NCBI GenBank assembly: GCA_964479435.1
Contig: CAYZME010000025.1
Span: 1-24,680, forward strand
Length of the DNA: 24,680 nt
Direction: 5' to 3'
From: JAAYKS01 sp964479435
Lineage (GTDB): Bacteria > Bacillota > Clostridia > Saccharofermentanales > UBA5734
Of the stretch, positions 16,686-22,519 are shown in pieces (the first letter of the stretch is position 1; the number at the start of each line of letters is the position of its first letter). Made by a program: the position numbers and the translations under genes. The notes beneath the pieces are model-generated. The model was not told where the DNA came from and ran no database searches. It was given only the letters and a program-made list of their open reading frames with translations.

Positions 16686-17645
16686 ATGGATCATCTGGCC
16701 AACGGCCGCCCGGCGCAGACCGGACGCGTCGCCACCGCCGACATCAATTTTCGCGATCCGGTGGTACTGGTTCATAACCAGCGGTATTACCTGTTCGGCA
16801 CGGAGGGCGCGACCTGCTGGCAGGGCAACCCCGGCCGGCTGCTGGTCTACACTGGCACGGATCTCCAATGGTGGGACGGGCCGCGGGTGTGTTTTACCGC
16901 GCCGCCCGGCTTCTGGGCCGATCGCAATTTCTGGGCCCCGGAATGCCATGCCTATCAGGGGAAATTCTATCTTTTTGTTTCATTTAAATCGGCGACACGC
17001 CGCCGCGGCACCCAGATTCTGCGCGCGGACGCGCCGGACGGCCCGTACGAGCCCATTTCGGACGGCCCGTTTACGCCGTCGGATTGGGAGTGCCTCGACG
17101 GCACACTGCATGTCGACGCCGACGGTACCCCCTGGGGCGTGTTTTGCCACGAGTGGGTGCAGATCGGCAATGGGTCCATTTGCGCGACGCGGCTGCGACC
17201 GGACCTGACGGGTCCGGCCGACCCGGACGCGGAGCCGATCCGCTTGTTCGGCGCCAAGGAAGCGCCGTGGGTGTGCGGAATCGACAAAGGCCGTCACGCG
17301 CCCGCGTGGCCCGAACCGCTGGGGTATGTCACGGACGGACCCTTTGTGCGGCCGATGGCCGGAGGCCGGCTCTTGATGGGCTGGTCGAGCTTTTCCGCCG
17401 GCGCGCGGGCGCGCGCCTATACCATCGGGCAGGCGGTTTCGGATCACGGGATCACCGGCCCCTGGCGCCAGTTGGCCGCGCCGATTTACGATCAGGACGG
17501 CGGCCACGGCATGTTTTTCACGGCGCTCGACGGGCGCCTCCTGTTGTCGATACACAAACCGAATGTCCATTTGCAGGAAAGGCCGGTGTTTCTCGAACTG
17601 GAAGCAGCCGGCGAAGGATATCGCGTCCGCGCGGATGGCGCGTGA
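16686..17645 (+). CDS. GH43-like five-bladed beta-propeller glycosidase
   Basis: This protein of about 319 residues resembles glycoside hydrolase family 43 (clan F, with related GH32/62/68 folds), whose members act on arabinose-, xylose- or galactose-containing glycans. I chose ATG 16686, 8 bases after the AGGGGG-type site; GTG 16683 is an alternative and the open frame extends further upstream without a start signal. Family landmarks: NFRDPVVL (Asp24, candidate base), FWAPECH (about 82-88), CLDGTLHVDADGTPW (Asp138, candidate pKa modulator) and CHEWVQIG (Glu156, candidate acid). There is no signal peptide, so the substrate must be imported or internal. The stop is 19 bases before the lipoprotein gene with a strong RBS, so the enzyme probably shares a transcript with an amino-acid importer, an unusual pairing. 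Confidence 0.83.
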   Translation: MDHLANGRPAQTGRVATADINFRDPVVLVHNQRYYLFGTEGATCWQGNPGRLLVYTGTDLQWWDGPRVCFTAPPGFWADRNFWAPECHAYQGKFYLFVSFKSATRRRGTQILRADAPDGPYEPISDGPFTPSDWECLDGTLHVDADGTPWGVFCHEWVQIGNGSICATRLRPDLTGPADPDAEPIRLFGAKEAPWVCGIDKGRHAPAWPEPLGYVTDGPFVRPMAGGRLLMGWSSFSAGARARAYTIGQAVSDHGITGPWRQLAAPIYDQDGGHGMFFTALDGRLLLSIHKPNVHLQERPVFLELEAAGEGYRVRADGA

Positions 17646-17664
17646 CGTCCAAGGAGGGATTCAG

Positions 17665-18480
17665 ATGAAAAAGCAGATTAAAACGGGGCGTCTGCTGGCG
17701 TGGGTGTTGATCCTCGCGTTGCTGGGCGTTTTCATGTCCGGCTGTGCGCGGGAACAAGACGCGGTGCTGCGGGTGGGCATGGAGTTGGCCTATCCGCCCT
17801 TTGAGACCAAAGACGAGGCCGGCCGGCCCGACGGCATCAGTGTCGAGATCGCCACGGATTTCGCGGAGTATCTGGGCCGGCGGGTCGAAATCAGCAACAT
17901 CGCCTGGGACGGCTTGATCCCGGCGTTGCAAACCGGACAGGTCGATGTGGTGATTTCCTCGATGACCATCACCGCGCAGCGGGCGGAGGTGGTGGATTTT
18001 TCCGATCCGTACGCATGGGCCTATCTGGCGTTGCTGGTGAACAAGGACGCGGGGATTGCCACGGCCGCGGATATGAACCGTGAGGACGTGGTGTTGGCGG
18101 CCAAAAAAGGCACTTCCGCGGTGGTCTACGCGCAGAGTGCTTTTCCACAGATCACAATCCGCCAGTTCAACGACGTATCCGCCTGTGTGACGGAAGTGTC
18201 GCAAGGCAAAGCCGACGCCTTTATGTATGACCAGCTGTCCATTTACCGCAACCACGTGCAGTTTGAGGACACAACACAGGTGATCTATATCCCCGACCAG
18301 CAGGCGGAGAGCTGGGGCGCGGCCTTCAAGAAAGACTCGGCTTTGGTCGCGCGGATGAATCAATTCATTGAAGCGTACCGTGCCGACGGCGGTTTCGACC
18401 GGTTGGGTGACCAGTACCTGGCGGACGAGAAATCATTTTTTGCCGAGAATCATTTGAAATTTTTCTTTGAGAAGCCGTGA
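17665..18480 (+). CDS. Amino-acid ABC transporter substrate-binding lipoprotein (SBP family 3)
   Basis: This 271-residue protein starts at ATG 17665, 7 bases after AAGGAGG (17651-17657). The N terminus is a lipoprotein signal: KK, a hydrophobic core (LLAWVLILALLGVF) and the lipobox MSGC with Cys27 as the lipidated residue, so it should be anchored outside the membrane. The mature part has the periplasmic-binding-protein type 2 pattern of polar amino-acid binders: VGMELAYPPFE, GISVEIATDFAEYLG, WDGLIPALQTGQVDVVISSMTITAQRAE (with the carboxylate-binding Arg) and GKADAFMYDQ (with the amino-group Asp). The exact ligand is not predictable. The stop overlaps the permease start by 4 bases (GTGA), forming a classic three-gene importer. 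Confidence 0.95.
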   Translation: MKKQIKTGRLLAWVLILALLGVFMSGCAREQDAVLRVGMELAYPPFETKDEAGRPDGISVEIATDFAEYLGRRVEISNIAWDGLIPALQTGQVDVVISSMTITAQRAEVVDFSDPYAWAYLALLVNKDAGIATAADMNREDVVLAAKKGTSAVVYAQSAFPQITIRQFNDVSACVTEVSQGKADAFMYDQLSIYRNHVQFEDTTQVIYIPDQQAESWGAAFKKDSALVARMNQFIEAYRADGGFDRLGDQYLADEKSFFAENHLKFFFEKP

Positions 18481-19280
18481 CGGAGAATCACGAGCGGCCG
18501 ACATCGGCAGGAGGCTGGTTCCTGCGCGGCGAACAAGACCCGAAGGCAAAAAAGGCGCTCAACGCGATCCTGGTCGCCGGGTGTATCCTTTTGTTCTTAT
18601 GGATTACCACCCAGCGATTGGGGCTGAACCTGCGGTTTTCCGTGGTTTGGCACTATCGCGCGCGCATGGCCTACGGGTTTGGCATGACCGTGGTCATCGC
18701 CGTATTCAGCATGGTCGTCAGCCTGGCGCTCGGCGCGCTGGCGGCGGCGGGCTTGCGTTCGCGGGTGCTGGTCTTTTCCTATCTGGCGCGCGTATACGTT
18801 GAGTTTATCCGCGGGACGCCGCTGCTGGTGCAGATCTACCTGTTTTACTACATCATCGGCACCGCGTGGGGAGTAGACAACCGCTACGTGGCGGGGGTGA
18901 TCGTGCTCTCGATCTTTGAGGGGGCCTACATTGCCGAGATCATCCGCGGCGGCCTGGCGTCGATCGAGAGCTCCCAGACCGAGATCGCGCGGGTGATCGG
19001 GCTGACGCGCCTGCAAACCTTCCGGCTGGTGATCTTTCCCCAGTTGGTCACGCGCATTCTCCCTTCACTGGCCGGCCAGTTTGCCTCGATCATCAAGGAT
19101 TCCTCGCTGTTGTCGGTGATCGCGCTGATCGAACTGACCCAGACCACGGCGGAGATCAGCTCGGCCACCTTCGCGCTGTTTGAAAACTATTTCACATTGG
19201 GTGTATTGTATTTTGCTTTGACTTTTCCCGTATCGCTGGCGACCAAATGGCTGGAAAGAAGGTACCGCTATGCGAATTGA
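18477..19280 (+). CDS. Amino-acid ABC transporter permease (HisMQ/GlnP type)
   Basis: This 267-residue inner-membrane protein starts at GTG 18477, overlapping the lipoprotein stop (GTGA), so it is translationally coupled. It has an N-terminal membrane segment (about residues 30-47), then the core of the His/Glu/Gln/Arg/opine permease family: GFGMTVVIAVFSMVVSLALGAL, VYVEFIRGTPLLVQIYLFYY and a C-terminal helix near 240-258. The cytoplasmic EAA loop that contacts the ATPase is clear (about 168-190, with IARVIGLTRLQTFRLVIFPQ). It is presumably a homodimer, as only one permease gene is present. It overlaps the ATPase gene by 11 bases. Confidence 0.95.
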   Translation: MTENHERPTSAGGWFLRGEQDPKAKKALNAILVAGCILLFLWITTQRLGLNLRFSVVWHYRARMAYGFGMTVVIAVFSMVVSLALGALAAAGLRSRVLVFSYLARVYVEFIRGTPLLVQIYLFYYIIGTAWGVDNRYVAGVIVLSIFEGAYIAEIIRGGLASIESSQTEIARVIGLTRLQTFRLVIFPQLVTRILPSLAGQFASIIKDSSLLSVIALIELTQTTAEISSATFALFENYFTLGVLYFALTFPVSLATKWLERRYRYAN

Positions 19281-20007
19281 ACTGTCCGACATCCGCCTGT
19301 CCTTCGCGGACGGCATCGGCGTGCTCAACGGCCTGTCCTATCGCGCCGATTTCCAAGCACTGGCGATCATCGGCCCGTCCGGTGGCGGCAAATCCACGCT
19401 GCTGCGGGTCATCGCGGGGCTGATCCGCCCGGAAGCGGGCTCTTTTCAGTTGGATGGCACCCCCGTGGAGTGGTCCGGGCGCGGCTTGCAGGCTTATCAG
19501 CGCACGATCGGCTTTGTTTTTCAAAGCCGCGGCCTGTTTCCGCATCTGACCGCGCTCGACAACATCACGTTGCCGCTGATCCATGTCTTTGGACAGTCCA
19601 AAGCCGAGGCGGAGGAGACCGCTCACCACTATCTGCGGCGCTTTTCGCTGGAAAACGACGGGCACAAGTACCCGGTGGAGCTGTCCGGCGGTCAGCAACA
19701 GCGCATCGCGATCGCGCGGGCCGTGGCGGTGCGGCCCCGCTTGCTGTTGCTGGATGAGCCGACGTCGGCGCTGGATCCCGAATTGACCGCCGAAGTGTTG
19801 GATATGATCGCCGAACTCAAAGCGGGCGGCCTGCATCTGATTCTGGTCACACATGAGATGGGGTTCGCGCGCAAGTCGTGCGATCAGGTGCTATTCCTGG
19901 CCGACGGCCGGGCGATCGAACACGGGCCGGCAGAGCAGATGTTTACCCGCCCCAAAGATCCGACCCTGCAAGCGTTCCTCGACAAAATCCTCGAATGGAG
20001 CGTGTAA
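19270..20007 (+). CDS. Amino-acid ABC transporter ATP-binding protein
   Basis: This 245-residue ATPase of the GlnQ/HisP type starts at ATG 19270, inside the permease 3' end. All motifs are intact: Walker A GPSGGGKST (from residue 35), Q-loop VFQSRGLFPHLT, signature LSGGQQQR (from about 138), Walker B LLLLDEP (about 158-164), D-loop SALD and H-loop VTHEMGFA. It powers the importer formed with the two preceding genes. The last codons (Glu-Trp-Ser-Val-stop) form the first unit of an 18-base tandem array that continues into the intergenic region, so the array was seeded by the end of this gene. Confidence 0.96.
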   Translation: MRIELSDIRLSFADGIGVLNGLSYRADFQALAIIGPSGGGKSTLLRVIAGLIRPEAGSFQLDGTPVEWSGRGLQAYQRTIGFVFQSRGLFPHLTALDNITLPLIHVFGQSKAEAEETAHHYLRRFSLENDGHKYPVELSGGQQQRIAIARAVAVRPRLLLLDEPTSALDPELTAEVLDMIAELKAGGLHLILVTHEMGFARKSCDQVLFLADGRAIEHGPAEQMFTRPKDPTLQAFLDKILEWSV

Positions 20008-20119
20008 CACAAATGGAGCGTGTAACACAAATGGAGCGTGTAACACAATGGGGCGTTTAGCCCTAATGGAGCGTGTAACACAAATGGAGCGTGTGACACA
20101 AATGGAGCGTGTAGCTTAG
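19995..20119 (+). repeat. Seven-unit 18-bp tandem repeat array
   Basis: The unit is ATGGAGCGTGTAACACAA. Copies begin at 19995, 20013, 20031, 20048, 20066, 20084 and 20102. Units 1, 2 and 5 are identical. Unit 3 is one base short at its junction, unit 4 is diverged (ATGGGGCGTTTAGCCCTA), unit 6 differs at one base, and unit 7 diverges in its 3' half. Unit 1 contains the terminal codons and TAA of the ATPase gene, so most later units repeat its stop codon in what would be the same frame. The core GTGTAACAC is nearly self-complementary (GTGT-A-ACAC). There are no spacers, so this is not a CRISPR array. It fills nearly all of the gap before the flavoprotein gene. Confidence 0.93.
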
Positions 20120-20148
20120 GTCCATACAGAATTTAAGGAGGCAATTAC

Positions 20149-20742
20149 ATGCATGTCTTGGCGATCAACGGCAGCCCGCGCCCGGAGGGCAATACCGCCC
20201 ACGCGCTGCGCTCGGTCTTGTCGATTCTGGAGCAAAAAGGCATCGGCACTTCTTTTGTGCAATTGGGCGGACATACGTACGCGGGCTGCCGTGCCTGCGG
20301 CACCTGCCGCCAAACGCGCGACATGCGTTGCGTGATCGACGACGGGATGAACGAGGTCATCGCCGCCATGGCGGCGGCCGACGGGATCCTCATCGGCTCG
20401 CCCACCTACTATTCCAATGTCACGACCGAGGTCAAAGCCCTGATCGACCGCTGCGGTTTTGTCGCCGGCGCCAACGGCGATTTCCTGCGGCGCAAAGTCG
20501 GCGCGCCGGTGGTGGCGGTCCGCCGCTCCGGTGCCAATTTCACATATGCCGCGATCCAGTTTTTCTTTGGCATCAACGAAATGGTGATCCCCGGTTCGAG
20601 CTATTGGAACATGACGCTGGCACGCCAGCCCGGCGATTATGAACAGGATGCCGAAGGAGTCGAAACGATGGCGACGCTGGCCGAGAACATGGCCTGGGCG
20701 CTACAGCGGCTGCACGGCGGACACCAGGCACAGATCCAGTGA
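20149..20742 (+). CDS. Flavodoxin-fold NAD(P)H oxidoreductase with Isf-type Fe-S cysteine motif
   Basis: This 197-residue protein starts at ATG 20149, 7 bases after AAGGAGG (20135-20141). The N terminus INGSPRPEGNT is the FMN-phosphate loop of NADPH-dependent FMN reductases, and GSPTYYSNVTTEVKALIDRCG is the second flavin-contacting region. Cys47, 50, 53 and 61 form C-x2-C-x2-C-x7-C, which fits the compact 4Fe-4S motif of iron-sulfur flavoproteins (Isf). Such proteins move electrons between ferredoxin and small acceptors in anaerobes; the acceptor here is unknown. It precedes the exporter genes by 19 bases and probably shares their transcript, so a link to export or detoxification of a redox-active compound is possible but inferred. 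Confidence 0.9.
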   Translation: MHVLAINGSPRPEGNTAHALRSVLSILEQKGIGTSFVQLGGHTYAGCRACGTCRQTRDMRCVIDDGMNEVIAAMAAADGILIGSPTYYSNVTTEVKALIDRCGFVAGANGDFLRRKVGAPVVAVRRSGANFTYAAIQFFFGINEMVIPGSSYWNMTLARQPGDYEQDAEGVETMATLAENMAWALQRLHGGHQAQIQ

Positions 20743-20761
20743 CCTGGCAAAGGGAGCTCAC

Positions 20762-22519
20762 ATGTTAGTCCTACTGAAAATGTTGCGACCGCACCGCTGG
20801 CGGATCGCCCTGATCACGGTACTTTTGACCGCGCAGTCGATCGCCAACCTGTATCTGCCCGACCTCAACGCGGATATCATCAACAACGGGATCGCCAGCG
20901 GCGACACCGGCTACATTTTGCGCAAAGGCGGCGCGATGCTGCTGGTTTCGCTCGTTCTGGCGGTGATCGCGGGTTTGGCGACCTATCTTTCTTCTTTTAC
21001 TTCGATGTCCTTTGGGCGTGATTTACGCTCCCGCCTGTTCCGCCATGTCGAGGCTTTTTCGCAGGCGGAGATGGACCGCTTCGGCGCGCCGACGCTGATC
21101 ACCCGCAGTACCAACGATGTACAACAGGTACAGATGCTGGTGCACACCGGGCTGACGATGATGATGTCGGCGCCGATCATGATGGTGGGTGGCGTCGTGA
21201 TGGCGCTGCGCCAGGACCGGCGTTTGTCCCTGTTGATCGCGATTGTCATCCCGGTCATGCTGGTGGCGATCTGGCTGGTGTTGCGCCACGCGCTGCCGCT
21301 GTTCAAAACCATGCAGGCGCGGATCGACCGCGTCAATCTGATCATGCGGGAGAAACTGAACGGCGTGCGCGTCATTCGCGCGTTTGTGCGCACAGCGCTG
21401 GAGCGCCGGCGGTTTGACCTGGCCAACCACGACCTGGCGGACGTGGGCATCCGCATCGGCCGCATGTTCGCGGTGATCATGCCCCTGATGATGCTGTTGT
21501 TCAACCTGACCTCGGTCGCCATCATCTGGTTCGGCGCCGGGCGGGTGGATGCCGGCATGCCGATCGGCAACCTGACCGCTTTCCTGACATATGTCGTACA
21601 AATCCTGATGTCGGTCGTCATGGCGGTGGTGATGCTGGTCATGGCCCCGCGCGCCGCGGCCTCCGGTGAACGCATCCGCGAGGTACTCGACGCCCAGCCG
21701 ACCGTCCGCGACCCGCGACAACCCGGCGTGCCGTCGTCGGAGACGCGCGGCCACCTCGCGTTTCGCGCCGCCGGCTTCAGCTATCCCGGGGCGGAACAAC
21801 CGGTCTTGTGCGATATTTCTTTTGTCTCGCGCCACGGCGAGACCACGGCGATCGTCGGCTCTACCGGCTGCGGCAAATCCACCCTGGTCCAACTGATCGC
21901 CCGCTTTTACGATGTCAGCGAAGGCGCGGTCGAACTCGACGGACAGGATGTACGCGCGTATGCGCTCGCGGATTTGCGTGCGCGGATCGGCTACGTTCCC
22001 CAGCGCGCGTTTTTGTTTCGCGGCAGCGTGGCGGACAATCTGCGCGACGGGCGGCCGGACGCGAGCGACGACGAGATCCGTCACGCGCTGGCGGTCGCGC
22101 AGGCGCTGGATTTTGTGGAAGCCATGGAAGGTGGCCTCGATGCCCCGATCGAACAGGGGGGAATCAATGTCTCGGGCGGGCAGCGCCAGCGGTTGGCGAT
22201 CGCCCGGGCCCTTGTGCGCCAGCCGGAGGTCTATGTGTTTGACGACAGCTTCTCGGCCCTGGATTACACCACCGAAGCGGCGCTGCGGCAGGCGCTGCGC
22301 GCGGAAACCCGCGACGCGACAGTGATCATCGTCGCGTCACGAATCAGCACGGTGTTACATGCCGATCGCATCCTCGTGCTCAATGAAGGCACGCTGGCCG
22401 GGGTGGGCACCCACCGCGAACTGATGGCCGACTGCGCGGTCTACCGCGAAATTGTGGCTTCGCAATTTTCCGACGAGGATCCCGAAGTGCGGATGGCGAC
22501 AGAGGAGGCGATGGCATGA
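20762..22519 (+). CDS. ABC exporter half-transporter, degenerate-site subunit
   Basis: This protein of about 585 residues has an N-terminal six-helix exporter domain (about 1-305) and a C-terminal ATPase domain. I chose ATG 20762 because AGGGAG (20751-20756) is just upstream and MLVLLKMLRPHRW begins as related exporters do; the open frame runs back into the previous gene. Walker A is GSTGCGKST (about 366-374) and the signature VSGGQRQR is canonical (about 469-476). Walker B reads VYVFDDSFSALD (about 489-500), with Asp replacing the catalytic Glu, and the H-loop reads VASRIST with Ser replacing His. This is the pattern of the degenerate subunit in heterodimeric exporters such as TM287/288 or BmrCD. 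The stop overlaps the next start as ATGA. Confidence 0.94.
   Translation: MLVLLKMLRPHRWRIALITVLLTAQSIANLYLPDLNADIINNGIASGDTGYILRKGGAMLLVSLVLAVIAGLATYLSSFTSMSFGRDLRSRLFRHVEAFSQAEMDRFGAPTLITRSTNDVQQVQMLVHTGLTMMMSAPIMMVGGVVMALRQDRRLSLLIAIVIPVMLVAIWLVLRHALPLFKTMQARIDRVNLIMREKLNGVRVIRAFVRTALERRRFDLANHDLADVGIRIGRMFAVIMPLMMLLFNLTSVAIIWFGAGRVDAGMPIGNLTAFLTYVVQILMSVVMAVVMLVMAPRAAASGERIREVLDAQPTVRDPRQPGVPSSETRGHLAFRAAGFSYPGAEQPVLCDISFVSRHGETTAIVGSTGCGKSTLVQLIARFYDVSEGAVELDGQDVRAYALADLRARIGYVPQRAFLFRGSVADNLRDGRPDASDDEIRHALAVAQALDFVEAMEGGLDAPIEQGGINVSGGQRQRLAIARALVRQPEVYVFDDSFSALDYTTEAALRQALRAETRDATVIIVASRISTVLHADRILVLNEGTLAGVGTHRELMADCAVYREIVASQFSDEDPEVRMATEEAMA

Noticed and set aside
16207..16686. 159-codon plus-strand open frame crossing the pepF-GH43 spacer
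   Set aside because: It starts antisense inside pepF, crosses the promoter region and has no RBS or recognisable domain.
19853..20119. Open frame through the 18-bp array (repeating Asn-Gly-Ala-Cys-Asn-Thr)
   Set aside because: The period of 18 keeps unrelated frames open automatically. It overlaps the ATPase gene out of frame and has no start signal.
19995..20119. CRISPR array
   Set aside because: Units are directly adjacent with no unique spacers, and no cas genes are present.
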